DNA from: G963665925 sp963665925 | GTDB lineage: Bacteria; Bacillota; Clostridia; Peptostreptococcales; Acidaminobacteraceae | Assembly: GCA_963665925.1 (NCBI GenBank) | Contig: OY762511.1 | Location: forward strand, 682,001 to 746,000 | Length of the DNA: 64,000 bases | Direction: 5' to 3' | Part shown: one piece after another, positions 18,957 through 27,491 of the stretch | Layout: the number at the start of each line of letters is the position of its first letter | Numbering within the stretch: position 1 is the first letter of the stretch | Made by a program: the position numbers and the translations under genes | Notes under the pieces: generated by a model | Database searches by the model: none | Told to the model about the DNA's origin: nothing | What the model saw: the letters and a program-made list of their open reading frames with translations, nothing else

Positions 18957-18980
18957 AAAAGCCTCAGGGCTATGTGAGGC
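18957..18980 (-). terminator. Terminator-like hairpin upstream of the arc operon
   Basis: GCCTCA and TGAGGC pair around an 8-base loop, with TTTT following on the minus strand. It would stop transcription entering from the repeat region. The stretch 18981-19170 is AT-rich and holds no convincing gene. Confidence 0.6.
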
Positions 18981-19172
18981 AAATTTCAGGAAAAGCCAAT
19001 ATTTTCTATTTTTGAATAGTTATGATGCCTGGTGAATATAAAATTTTTTGTAATTTTTAGAATATTTCATTTCTTCGGATAATTGAACTAGAGAATTATT
19101 TCTTCTGTTTTTCCTGCAATTATTACGCAAATCGGCAATTATTTTCATACGCTAAACTTTTTTCGCATTTTT

Positions 19173-19440
19173 TTTCGCTTTTATTCCATGCGAAATGACA
19201 GGGCAACCTTTGGTTGCCCATGTCGCTTGGCGCGCCATATACGCAAATAAAGGCAAGGTCCCATTCAAATGAATTTGATGGGGTGTCCTTTCTCTGAGTT
19301 TCGCTTTTATTCCATGCGAAATGACAGGGCAACCTTTGGTTGCCCATGTCGCTTGGCGCGCCATATACGCAAATAAAGGCAAGGTCCCATTCAAATGAAT
19401 TTGATGGGACCTTGCCTTTATTTGCGTGCATTTCTTTGCC
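19173..19440. repeat. Hairpin repeat family, locus 1: one full and one partial copy
   Basis: Two identical 110-base direct repeats lie at 19173-19282 and 19299-19408. The second is completed by a right arm, giving a perfect 24-bp hairpin at 19367-19427 with the 13-base loop TCAAATGAATTTG. The first copy stops after the loop and lacks the right arm. Each copy also holds an 8-bp hairpin, GGGCAACC-TTT-GGTTGCCC (19201-19219 and 19327-19345), and the linker CCATGTCGCTTGGCGCGCC. The same plan recurs at 21129-21299 with different stem sequences. No transposase or terminal target duplication is visible. Confidence 0.85.
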
Positions 19441-19452
19441 TTTTCCGGAAAA

Positions 19453-19481
19453 GAAAAAAGCACCGAGGATGTCCTCGGCGC
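19453..19481 (-). terminator. Terminator of veg
   Basis: GCGCCGAGGA pairs with TCCTCGGTGC and is followed on the minus strand by TTTTTT. Confidence 0.85.
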
Positions 19482-19532
19482 AGTATTTTCTAGTGCTTAC
19501 TAGAACTGTACAAATCGGCGTGTATATACGGC

Positions 19533-19805
19533 TTAAGATGCTTCAATTCGTTGCTCTGTCGAGCAAACCATAATTTCAACGGTTTCTGTTAGTATGTCTG
19601 AATAACTGTAAGATACACGTCTCTGACGGTCTAGCCCCTCATTGACCTTTACAATAAAGATGCTTGGGTAAACCTCTTCAACAACGCCTTCGTTTTCCTT
19701 GGCGTTGCGCTTACCCATGTTTGTACGGAGAACAACGCGTTCCCCAATACAGTTCTCTACACATTGCTTGATTTCTGTAAGCGTCTGCTTCGTTGCCAAA
19801 TGCAT
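19533..19805 (-). CDS. veg: Veg family protein
   Basis: A 90-residue protein matching Bacillus subtilis Veg in length and in conserved segments: a start resembling TLTEIKQ, GERVVLRTNMGKR, EEVYPSIFIVKV and RVSYSYSDILTETVE. Veg is a small conserved Firmicutes protein linked in Bacillus to biofilm gene control; its role here is unknown. I start at 19805, which AGGATGG precedes; the longer frame reads into the promoter. Confidence 0.88.
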   Translation of the reverse strand: MHLATKQTLTEIKQCVENCIGERVVLRTNMGKRNAKENEGVVEEVYPSIFIVKVNEGLDRQRRVSYSYSDILTETVEIMVCSTEQRIEAS

Positions 19806-19924
19806 CACCATCCTGTCAGTCACTTCCAACAGTATATCATAATTTTGACCAAAAGTCAATTATTATACACCAATGCAATTTGCCTTGTCAATAAGTTTAC
19901 AACTTTTTTCAGACTGTCAAGACA

Positions 19925-20656
19925 TTAAATTTTTTGCGGCACTTTCTTAATCAACTTGCGTAGTGTAGACGATTCCCCATTTTCCAAAATCTCCTGACTA
20001 ATCTGAATTCGAAGCGAACTGGCTTCATCTTCGGAATACTGAAGATAAGCAAACCACTGAACCAGATTCATATTGATAGAGTCCGGATCGAGAATCCCAC
20101 CCATTAGAAATTTCGTATCCAGTGCGAAAAGCATGTCTGATAAATCAAGACGTTCCTCTTTCCCAATGATACGTTCAGGCACAAAATGCGTGCAGAAAAG
20201 TACCTGGTATTCTACAACTGAATCTGGAAGTGTCATATTGAATGCGTTTCTATAATATTTCTTCACGTCCCTATTGGATTTCTGAACAGCCTTCAAATTT
20301 GACTCATAATCTTCCAGCGATGCAAAACCAAACAGCCTGCATGGCATCGGACGTACTTCATAGATTTCACACGCCCCAGCTTCACTCAGAAATGGACAGG
20401 ACTTCTTCTCTGTTAGCTCTGTAAAATAGAAGGCCATCAATCTCTCGGCAGTACGCTCATATACGTCGTAATGGTCACGCATATAGTTGACAATATTGAT
20501 AAATTCTATAAAAAATGTTGGAACAGATTCTCTGCAGCAAGCAGTACATCCCGCACATTCACCCTCAGGAAGTCCTGCATAAATTCGATTGAGTTGGTCA
20601 AACAGCTTTGATTTATTTGCTGTAAGAATCGCACGGTCAATATCTTTTATGTGCAT
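19925..20656 (-). CDS. YkgJ family cysteine-cluster protein
   Basis: A 243-residue protein with the zinc/iron-chelating YkgJ pattern. CAGCTACC (Cys-x2-Cys-x2-CC) lies near residue 30, followed by SCPFL, ACEIYEVRPMPCR and a late FCTHF cysteine. Such clusters probably bind a metal or Fe-S centre; no activity is established. GGAGTG precedes the ATG at 20656. Divergent from the glutaredoxin gene, with about 165 bases between. Confidence 0.8.
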   Translation of the reverse strand: MHIKDIDRAILTANKSKLFDQLNRIYAGLPEGECAGCTACCRESVPTFFIEFINIVNYMRDHYDVYERTAERLMAFYFTELTEKKSCPFLSEAGACEIYEVRPMPCRLFGFASLEDYESNLKAVQKSNRDVKKYYRNAFNMTLPDSVVEYQVLFCTHFVPERIIGKEERLDLSDMLFALDTKFLMGGILDPDSINMNLVQWFAYLQYSEDEASSLRIQISQEILENGESSTLRKLIKKVPQKI

Positions 20657-20823
20657 TTTGATTACACTCCAGTCTATGACGTCAAGTTGACATAATCTCA
20701 CAAATACGATTATATAGAAATTTTTTACAAGCTTCAAGTCGAAAGCGATACTGATTAAAAGTGACACATCGAGGGTATACAGTGACTGACGGGAGAACGA
20801 TGTTATACTACAGGAGGCTGCCT

Positions 20824-21054
20824 ATGAAGAAGATTATTTTATTTACAACGACAGCCTGTCCTCACTGCGCAACTGCGCGACATTATCTTGAGTCCAGCGG
20901 ACTCAACTTCACTGAGAAAAATGTGCGCGAGGATATGGAAGCACTCAGCGAACTCATTGACAAGCGTATTTTGGGTGTGCCGACCTTTTTTATCGACGGT
21001 GATATAATTGTCGGCTTCAACAAAAGAAAGCTTGAGCGCGCTCTGAAGAGCTAA
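20824..21054 (+). CDS. Glutaredoxin-like protein
   Basis: A 76-residue single-domain thiol-disulfide protein. The redox motif is CPHC at residues 12-15, followed by the cis-proline segment GVPTFFIDGD and a GFNK substrate-binding loop, as in NrdH/glutaredoxin relatives. AGGAGG stands 6 bases before the ATG. The reductant and targets are unknown. Confidence 0.88.
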   Translation: MKKIILFTTTACPHCATARHYLESSGLNFTEKNVREDMEALSELIDKRILGVPTFFIDGDIIVGFNKRKLERALKS

Positions 21055-21069
21055 ATCTTATACTGGAGT

Positions 21070-21104
21070 TGTCACTGAATACCTTTCTGTGACACTCTTT
21101 TTTA
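21070..21104 (+). terminator. Terminator of the glutaredoxin gene
   Basis: TGTCAC pairs with GTGACA across a 13-base loop and is followed by a T-rich run. Confidence 0.7.
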
Positions 21105-21128
21105 TTGTATGCGATAGCGTACGATGCG

Positions 21129-21328
21129 GGGGAATCTCCGATTTCCCATGTCGTCTTAAATCGCAAGCTCTTTTTCTATACCTACTTAAGACAATGCGGG
21201 GAAATCTCCGATTTCCCATGTCGCTAGCCGCGCCATATACACAGACAAAACCACTGCCTCATTCAAATGAATTTGATGAGGCAGTGGTTTTGTCTGTGTG
21301 CATTGCTTTGTCTTTTACGAAAATCATA
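21129..21328. repeat. Hairpin repeat family, locus 2
   Basis: A perfect 24-bp hairpin spans 21239-21299 with the same 13-base loop as locus 1 but nine different stem positions, all compensated on the opposite arm. An 8-bp hairpin, GGGAAATC-TCC-GATTTCCC (21199-21217), sits where locus 1 has GGGCAACC-TTT-GGTTGCCC. The linker reads CCATGTCGCTAGCCGCGCC. A further copy of the small hairpin occurs at 21129-21147, joined through the inverted pair GTCTTAAA/TTAAGAC. After the long hairpin, GTGCATT-CTTTG-CTTTT is shared with locus 1. Confidence 0.85.
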
Positions 21329-21367
21329 CACTTTTATTTTTTTGGGGGAGGGGAGGTGTATGATCCC

Positions 21368-21472
21368 TTAGTCTTCTAGCTCATTATGTACTATATATAT
21401 GTCTGTTGTAGCTTGAGGCTGATCCAGTAGCTTATAGAGCACGATCAGTCCGATTACACCAATTACTTCCAT
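21368..21472 (-). CDS. Small hydrophobic peptide, 34 residues
   Basis: The frame encodes MEVIGVIGLIVLYKLLDQ followed by a polar tail ending NELED. One short membrane helix (about 2-16) is predicted, with a charged C-terminal half. AAGGTGG lies 4 bases before the ATG. Small single-helix peptides of this sort are sometimes type I toxins or membrane-protein partners, but I recognise no family. It sits beside a repeat locus and has no operon partner. Confidence 0.5.
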   Translation of the reverse strand: MEVIGVIGLIVLYKLLDQPQATTDIYIVHNELED

Positions 21473-21574
21473 GAAGCCACCTTCCTTCCTTTTGCTGTCG
21501 ATTCGCTTCAATTTGTTTGTGTTTACTCATTACTGACTACACACTCAGTATACCCGCCCCTACTTTCCATATAA

Positions 21575-21605
21575 ATAAAACAAGTCCATATGTCATGGAC
21601 TTGTC
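21575..21605 (-). terminator. Terminator of the TIM-barrel gene
   Basis: ACAAGTCCAT pairs with ATGGACTTGT, followed by a T-rich stretch on the minus strand. Confidence 0.8.
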
Positions 21606-21638
21606 TTATTACGTAATCTTTCTTTAACATTGTAATCT

Positions 21639-22514
21639 TTAAGTAATACTTCTGCCGATCAAGTCTATTGCCCAGCCAATCCCCTCATAAAAATAGGACA
21701 TGCCTCCATATGCTGTCGAGGCCTCAATTATCATGGGTTTTCTTTCCCGGGCGATGCGCTCAAGCACGGTTTTTGCGTCAAAAGCCCATTCATCTCCCTC
21801 ACACTGTCCAGAATGCGGCACAATATGATGGAACTTTCTATAATACTCCGAATCGGCATATGCCGCCCGTCCGCGTGTCGTCCATAGATGAAATGCCTCT
21901 GACACGTTCGCAAGGGCCTCAAGGGCTTTCATGTAATCAAAGGAGTGCATTACACTGCTGAAAAACAAATGTCCCGTATCGGTCAAAATACCAATGCTCT
22001 CATAGGGCTGTATGTGACTGATCCATGCTTCATAATTGTAAAACCTGCAGTTTGACCCCATGTACTCGAGCAAAACCTTTACTTCATACCGCTTGGCAAG
22101 AGCATCGATCCTTTTCAGTCCGTCGTTGAGCGTCTGCTCGAAATCTGGGTGCGCTTCATCGCAGTCCATATATATGCCGGCAAAGTGGAGTACGCAGTAG
22201 TCCGGCCCAAGCTCCGACACAACTTTCAGATTCTCCTCAAGCATGCTGAATGACAATTTGCGCTTGTCTTCATCGGGATCAAGAAAAAACACATCCAAAT
22301 AGTCGCCTTCAAAGCCCTCGGGGATAATATACGGCAAATGTATGCTAAATGGAATTTTGCGTTCCTTAGCGAGTTCAATATCCCTTTTCATCTTTTCAGC
22401 ACGCTTCTCGTATCCGCCATTCCTACCCAAGCACATTTCAACGCGCCCCATGCCAAGGTCATGCAAATCTTCAACATCCACATGAACTGTGTTAATACCT
22501 AAATATCTGTTCAT
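21639..22514 (-). CDS. Sugar phosphate isomerase/epimerase-like TIM-barrel protein
   Basis: A 291-residue protein of the AP-endonuclease-2/xylose-isomerase-like superfamily. Features are IPFSIHLPYI (strand with a metal-ligand His), YCVLHFAG, VLLEYMG with a ligand Glu, GILTDTGHLFFS (Asp and His ligands) and a late MIIEAS Glu. These ligands suggest a divalent-metal isomerase or endonuclease fold; the substrate is unknown. GGAGA supports the ATG at 22514. It overlaps no gene but follows the small membrane gene closely, so the two are probably cotranscribed. Confidence 0.75.
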   Translation of the reverse strand: MNRYLGINTVHVDVEDLHDLGMGRVEMCLGRNGGYEKRAEKMKRDIELAKERKIPFSIHLPYIIPEGFEGDYLDVFFLDPDEDKRKLSFSMLEENLKVVSELGPDYCVLHFAGIYMDCDEAHPDFEQTLNDGLKRIDALAKRYEVKVLLEYMGSNCRFYNYEAWISHIQPYESIGILTDTGHLFFSSVMHSFDYMKALEALANVSEAFHLWTTRGRAAYADSEYYRKFHHIVPHSGQCEGDEWAFDAKTVLERIARERKPMIIEASTAYGGMSYFYEGIGWAIDLIGRSIT

Positions 22515-22534
22515 TATCTCTGTCTCCATACCGA

Positions 22535-22810
22535 TTACAGCCCAAACCTGCAGCGAATCATATTAACCACAATCAGCATCATAGCTGAAAAAAACAAATA
22601 GAACCAGGCGAGCAGCCTATTCGAATGGGTCAAATAGACTTTTATGCCCATAAGCAGGACGTAAAGCGCCAGAACATTGCTCAAAATATAATCTAAATCT
22701 ATATTCATCTCTGTAAATACGAATAATCCAGTCACACCTAGGCCCACTACCGCTAGAAAGAGTCTGAGCCAGTCAATACCACGAATCCACCTATTATTTC
22801 GTCCGCTCAC
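22535..22810 (-). CDS. Small membrane protein, three predicted helices
   Basis: A 91-residue protein with three hydrophobic segments (about 13-33, 42-60, 66-86) and a basic N terminus. I recognise no family. It lies 20 bases upstream of the TIM-barrel gene in the same direction and behind the uraA terminator, so the pair forms its own unit. Confidence 0.6.
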   Translation of the reverse strand: MSGRNNRWIRGIDWLRLFLAVVGLGVTGLFVFTEMNIDLDYILSNVLALYVLLMGIKVYLTHSNRLLAWFYLFFSAMMLIVVNMIRCRFGL

Positions 22811-22874
22811 CTTGAACCTCCGAATCCTTTGTATTCATCTTACTTTAGCCCCTAGTCTTTTTCAAGCGGTAATA

Positions 22875-22909
22875 TAAAAAGCACCCAGACGCGGGTTGCG
22901 TCCGGGTGC
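22875..22909 (-). terminator. Terminator of uraA
   Basis: GCACCC and ACGC pair with GCGT and GGGTGC in a long stem, followed by TTTTTAT on the minus strand. Confidence 0.88.
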
Positions 22910-22939
22910 CCAACTATTAAAGATGATTTTATAGGTTGC

Positions 22940-24184
22940 TTATCTATTCAGTACTGCATTCAGTGCTACACCTACGATTGCTGCAAAGCTCAGACCTGAA
23001 ATGCTTACAGTCGCTGTTACAGGAATCGCCAGAGTGATGCCAGTCCATGCCTGGATGTATGAAGCACCAAATCCTAGAACCAGAATTGTACCCATTACCA
23101 GAATGTTCTTCCAGTTGAATGCTACGTTGTTGTTCTTGATTGTCTTCACACCAATCAGAGCGATCATCGAGAACAGCATCAGACTGATTCCGCCCATAAC
23201 CGGTACCGGAATTGTCTTAAGTACTGCGCCTAGCTTGGCTACCATACCAAGGATGATTGCGAAAACCGCCGCGATGCGAAGGATCTTAGGATTGTAGTTC
23301 TTAGTGATAGCAAGCACACCTGTGTTTTCGCCATAAGTTGTGTTAGCAGGGCCACCCACCAGACCGGCAAACATCGTTGCCAGACCGTCGCCTAGAAGCG
23401 TTCTGTTAAGACCAGGATCTTTGATGAAGTCTTCACCGACTACTGTACCATTTGTAGTGATATCGCCGATATGCTCCATGAATACTGCTATTACAACCGG
23501 TGCAATTGTCATTACCGCACCAAGACTAAACTTAGGTAGTGTAAATGCTGGGACTGCAACAACCGCTGCTTCTCTGATCACCGATGTATCTACCAGACCC
23601 ATTACAGATGCTACTGCATAGCCCGTTAGTACGCCAATCAGGATTGAAAGTTGTTTCGCAAAGCCTTTAGCCATGAATGTAACACCCAGCGCAACCGCAA
23701 GTGTAATACCTGCAATCATGAAGTTGCCAGCTGCCATGCCATAAGCTACAGGAACAAGGTTCAGACCGATGACCATAATCATTGGACCTACTACTTGAGG
23801 TGGTAAGAACTTGTTGATTCTTTCAACGCCGATTGTTCCGATGAAGAAAGACAGCAGTACATAAAGAAGACCTGCTACCATAATGCCGCCCTGTGCATAA
23901 GCCAAATCACCGCCGTGCATTTCTTTAACTGCGATGATCAGTGGAATGAATGCAAAGGATGAACCCAGGAATACAGGTACCTTTTTCTTCGTGCAGAAGT
24001 GGAAAATCAGTGTGCCGCAGCCTGCTGCCACAAGCGCTACCGATGGATCGAATCCTGTTAGGATTGGAACCAGAACAGTTGCACCGAACATTGCCACCAA
24101 ATGCTGAAGACCTAGAATAAACTGCTTAACTTGCCCAAACCCGGTACTGTTTTCAGCACCATTACTCATTACTTTAGTCGTCAT
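22940..24184 (-). CDS. uraA: Uracil permease, NCS2 family
   Basis: Proton-coupled uracil uptake across the membrane. The 414 residues contain about 14 hydrophobic segments, the N-terminal QHLVAMFGATVLVPILTG segment typical of the family, the substrate-site stretch VFMEHIGDI and GLVGGPANTTYGEN, which includes the conserved second-site Asn. GGAGGG precedes the ATG. A PyrR-type RNA loop overlaps the region just before this site. No other pyrimidine gene is adjacent. Confidence 0.92.
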   Translation of the reverse strand: MTTKVMSNGAENSTGFGQVKQFILGLQHLVAMFGATVLVPILTGFDPSVALVAAGCGTLIFHFCTKKKVPVFLGSSFAFIPLIIAVKEMHGGDLAYAQGGIMVAGLLYVLLSFFIGTIGVERINKFLPPQVVGPMIMVIGLNLVPVAYGMAAGNFMIAGITLAVALGVTFMAKGFAKQLSILIGVLTGYAVASVMGLVDTSVIREAAVVAVPAFTLPKFSLGAVMTIAPVVIAVFMEHIGDITTNGTVVGEDFIKDPGLNRTLLGDGLATMFAGLVGGPANTTYGENTGVLAITKNYNPKILRIAAVFAIILGMVAKLGAVLKTIPVPVMGGISLMLFSMIALIGVKTIKNNNVAFNWKNILVMGTILVLGFGASYIQAWTGITLAIPVTATVSISGLSFAAIVGVALNAVLNR

Positions 24185-24300
24185 ATTTACCCTCCGATTT
24201 CGGCCTCACAGGACCAATTAAAAAGTGAGACGTTTCATACCCTGAAACGACGAAAAGCTTCCTGCGACCGCAAGAAGCTGAATAACCCTAATTACAAGAT
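24185..24300 (-). promoter_or_regulatory. PyrR-type leader of uraA
   Basis: Read on the minus strand, TCCTGTGAGGCC (24203-24214) fits the PyrR binding loop UCCNGNGAGGYY and sits in a short stem, TTGGTC/GGCCGA, just before the Shine-Dalgarno sequence. An alternative 7-bp stem, GTCTCAC/GTGAGGC, would use the same bases, and two further hairpins lie upstream (CGTTTCA/TGAAACG and CTTCTTGCG/CGCAGGAAG). Control by uridine nucleotides, at translation or by attenuation, is inferred. The remaining leader to 24479 shows nothing else. Confidence 0.7.
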
Positions 24301-24479
24301 GCACCTAACCCAAGTACACTTGTTTCAAAATCTTGCAGGTCTCTCGGACCTGTTTAAAGACGTCCATATGCAGTTGCTCATTCGAACTCATAATATCACG
24401 AACATTTATTCATTGCAAGCCTTTTGATTTTAGAAATTACGAAATTCAAATTAATCAAAAACTTCGAATTGTCTGAATT

Positions 24480-25355
24480 TTACCGGAGTACAATATCTCC
24501 TGATACCGTTTTTGCATCCAATGCATATGCGCCATCGCCAAGCTTTCCTTTTAAAAGACGATCTGTCTTATTCTCGCTTTTCATATCGACAAGGGTCTCG
24601 ATGGTTCCAGATGTCGTCGTAAAATCCACCATGCAGCCCTGACCCGGCGGCAATGAAATCTTTATGTCTCCAGATGTGGACTCAAAGCTGCTGTTTGCAT
24701 TCAGCATCTCAAACTTCACATCAAGATCTCCAGATATGGATCTTGCATCAACACTGCCAGTAGTCCGGTCGACTTCGATCTCGCCAGATGTCGACTTCAA
24801 CTGACTGACGCTTGACTCCACACCGGTCAGATCGATATTTCCAGACACTGTTTCAACAGCGATTTTCTCAAAGCGTCCATAGGACACTTTCACATCCCCA
24901 GATGTACTCACAATATCAATCTTCTCTTCAAACACTTCAGGTATGATCACCTTGAGATGGGTAGAAAGATGACTTGCTGAAAACACACCTTTTGCATGTT
25001 CCACATTTATATAAAGGATTCCCCCTGACACATGCGTTTCGATTCGAGGCGGCACATAGGCTGGAACTGCCTTGTATGAGCCTTCAAGAATGATTTCTAC
25101 ATCCGTCCGGTCTTCGCGCATCACTTGAACCTGAGAACTGATGACATCCACGCGAATTTCCTCAATGGCATCAAGACCAATCTCTACCTCCTGACTTATG
25201 TTCTCCTGCATTTCATCATCAAATAGGAGTACATTGTCATCTTTGATGCTTTGTATGAACCCTTCCAGGTTCAGATTCATTTCATCTATGGCTGAAAATG
25301 CAATCACATATGAAACGACCATTATAAAGAACAACCATAATGCTGCTTTTCTCAT
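24480..25355 (-). CDS. DUF4097 family beta-repeat protein, membrane-anchored
   Basis: A 291-residue protein with one N-terminal membrane helix (about 5-24) and a right-handed beta-repeat body. The pattern TSGDIKVS / VSGNIDLT / TSGEIEVD / ISGDLDVK / TSGDIKIS / VSGDIVLR recurs about every 20 residues. It pairs with the DUF1700 gene 9 bases upstream, an arrangement common in Firmicutes envelope-stress loci. Function is unknown; the repeats presumably lie outside the cytoplasm. Confidence 0.82.
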   Translation of the reverse strand: MRKAALWLFFIMVVSYVIAFSAIDEMNLNLEGFIQSIKDDNVLLFDDEMQENISQEVEIGLDAIEEIRVDVISSQVQVMREDRTDVEIILEGSYKAVPAYVPPRIETHVSGGILYINVEHAKGVFSASHLSTHLKVIIPEVFEEKIDIVSTSGDVKVSYGRFEKIAVETVSGNIDLTGVESSVSQLKSTSGEIEVDRTTGSVDARSISGDLDVKFEMLNANSSFESTSGDIKISLPPGQGCMVDFTTTSGTIETLVDMKSENKTDRLLKGKLGDGAYALDAKTVSGDIVLR

Positions 25356-25364
25356 ATGAACCTC

Positions 25365-25961
25365 CTACTTCGCAGAACGGATAATGTTGATGTTAAGTCT
25401 TAAGTATTTGATGGTTACCTTGAAGAACACCTTTGCAACAGATGCTGCTGCCATCCCCACAAGACCGCCCAGACACATGGTGCCCACACCGCCAAAAAGC
25501 ATGGCTGCTGTTACATTGCCCTGAATGTCCACCGATATGGCATGAAAGTCTATCATGCTGATTAGGTGCGGGAACAAGCCCCCAACAATGATGGCTGCGC
25601 CACTGACCATGATTGCAACCGCTACTGCGCCAGCTGCCACCAGCATACCAAAAACCGCGACAAAGGGGCCCAATATGAAAATCACATTAAAGAGTCCAAG
25701 TCCAAGTGTTGCAAGAACTGCCCTGAGCACACTTGCAGCGGACCCTGTCTTTTCGGCCTTATCTATGTACTTCTTCACCTTATATTGTCTTGCGATTTCT
25801 TCAGGTGCCCCCAGGGCCTGAATCACATCATGCTCAACCATGCCCCCCTTCACAGCCCTGGATATATGTTCGTCATAATCGTACAATATATCATTTCTTT
25901 CAGAGTCTGGAACGAAGTATAGCAAATCCTCCAGCTTATGCAGGAAGTCTTCTTTTCTCAT
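25365..25961 (-). CDS. DUF1700 family membrane protein with HAAS domain
   Basis: A 198-residue protein. The N-terminal HAAS-type helical domain (about 1-70) has the DFLHKLEDLLYFVPDSERND start and YDEHI segment. Three or four membrane helices occupy residues 80-175. It normally occurs with DUF4097 proteins and a PadR regulator; the DUF4097 partner is present but no padR gene is adjacent. GGAGGTG supports the start. Confidence 0.82.
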   Translation of the reverse strand: MRKEDFLHKLEDLLYFVPDSERNDILYDYDEHISRAVKGGMVEHDVIQALGAPEEIARQYKVKKYIDKAEKTGSAASVLRAVLATLGLGLFNVIFILGPFVAVFGMLVAAGAVAVAIMVSGAAIIVGGLFPHLISMIDFHAISVDIQGNVTAAMLFGGVGTMCLGGLVGMAAASVAKVFFKVTIKYLRLNINIIRSAK

Positions 25962-26136
25962 AGCACACCTCCACGTATGAACATTCTTACACTATAAAGA
26001 TACCACTACAGGCTTTCCTTAAAAAGGATATGTTAATTAATACTTTCTTAGAATTTCATTAGAGCCCCTGTGCTTTTTAAATAGAAAAAAGGGTATAATG
26101 ATAGTAGGTAGAGTATGCCCATTTGGAGGTGAGTGT

Positions 26137-27402
26137 ATGTTAGATGGTATCTATGCTTACAACACCATATACAGCCTGCTGAACATAAGCAGCAGAGACC
26201 TGAAAAATACATCAGCTTCCCCTGCAAGTCTTGCGACATCCATGATATTTGGAACCAGTCTCAACGATAAGTACAGGCAACTGATTGATTATGATGCTTA
26301 CTCATCCCAATCTGAATTTTACGGAACATTCAGAAGCAAGCTTGGCGATTTAAAGGAATCTGCAGGCGCACTTTCAAATGCCGAACAGGATGACCTCGCG
26401 ACCAGGCAGGCAAACTATGACACAAATGCCATTACAGCCAAGGTCAAGGATAATGCCGAAGTCGCTTCCTATGAAATCGAAGTGGAGCAGGTTGCTTCCA
26501 AGCAGGTCAACCAATCCGCTGAATACTTTGAAAACAGCGACGTGACCCTTGATGAATCGGCAAATCATATAGAAATCCGAATCGACGATGAAGTAACCGA
26601 TCTGCTTATTGAACGCAGCCCGGACGCGTCCTATGAAACACTTTTTGAAAGCATTGCTGATTCAGTCAATCAAAACGTCAAAGCTGTAACTGCTTCTGTC
26701 ACCAATGACAACGGTCTGCTTCAACTGCAGATTTCCAGCAGGGAATCCGGTGAGGCATCACAATTTGAAATCGGGGGAAATCTCAGTGAAGCCCTTGGAC
26801 TGAACAACATTACTCAAGCTGCGCAAGATTCTATCGTGCGTGTCAACGAAGCCATTCTCACCAGCACTTCAAACCTCATCGAGCTTGACAACGGCAAAGT
26901 CGGCATTCAGGTCAATCAGGAAACTGTAATTCCTTTTGAACTCTATATCGATGTATCCGGAGTTGGCGCGCTTTCCACAGCTAAGAAATTTGCCAACAGC
27001 TTTAACGAAGCCATGATTTATCTGCAGGGACTCAACAACATTCAGTCTGACCTCCTGCGAAAACAGATTCTGCAGTCTGCCACTGACAGTTCAGATGCCT
27101 TCGAGGCCGTTGGTATGGAAATGACAGACGATTATGCGCTTTCGATTGACGAAGAAAAGTTTCTTGCTCAGTTCGAATCAGAAACACCAGAGGCTAAACG
27201 CGCTGTTGAAGCCTTTCAAAAAACCGTAAAGACCGTTTCGAATAAGGCATCGCAAGCACTCAGAACACCGCCTAGCACCTACAAGCCCGCATCAATGCCG
27301 CAAAAGCTGCAAAGCAGCAGCTTCAACTATTCGCAGAACATGACACCCATTGCCATGAATACACTTTTTTCAAAAGGTTCCATTGTAGATGTATTTTTCT
27401 AA
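26137..27402 (+). CDS. FliD-like flagellar cap protein, orphan
   Basis: A 421-residue protein resembling flagellar hook-associated protein 2. The N-terminal domain-like segment KVKDNAEVASYEIEVEQVAS, the middle ALGLNNITQAAQDSIVRVNEA and the C-terminal helices fit FliD. It lacks the usual FliD length (450 or more) and lies alone with no flagellar neighbours. GGAGGTG precedes the ATG at 26137, TATAAT stands at 26093-26098 and a terminator follows. It could be a divergent cap protein or a related adhesin. Confidence 0.55.
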   Translation: MLDGIYAYNTIYSLLNISSRDLKNTSASPASLATSMIFGTSLNDKYRQLIDYDAYSSQSEFYGTFRSKLGDLKESAGALSNAEQDDLATRQANYDTNAITAKVKDNAEVASYEIEVEQVASKQVNQSAEYFENSDVTLDESANHIEIRIDDEVTDLLIERSPDASYETLFESIADSVNQNVKAVTASVTNDNGLLQLQISSRESGEASQFEIGGNLSEALGLNNITQAAQDSIVRVNEAILTSTSNLIELDNGKVGIQVNQETVIPFELYIDVSGVGALSTAKKFANSFNEAMIYLQGLNNIQSDLLRKQILQSATDSSDAFEAVGMEMTDDYALSIDEEKFLAQFESETPEAKRAVEAFQKTVKTVSNKASQALRTPPSTYKPASMPQKLQSSSFNYSQNMTPIAMNTLFSKGSIVDVFF

Positions 27403-27418
27403 ACTGAATTGCTTAAGT

Positions 27419-27447
27419 CCTTCAGATTTCATCTGAAGGCTTTTTTT
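27419..27447 (+). terminator. Terminator of the FliD-like gene
   Basis: CCTTCAGAT pairs with ATCTGAAGG across TTC and is followed by seven T. Confidence 0.92.
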
Positions 27448-27491
27448 AGGATAACCATTCAATATAAGACGCAATCTCTAGGAGGCACCCT

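Noticed and set aside
19020..19148. Minus-strand frame of 42 codons
   Set aside because: No Shine-Dalgarno sequence, highly basic composition in AT-rich sequence and no recognisable similarity.
19123..19463. Two minus-strand frames over the hairpin repeats
   Set aside because: They are made of the duplicated repeat itself; the corresponding frame in locus 2 is broken by a stop, so coding is not conserved.
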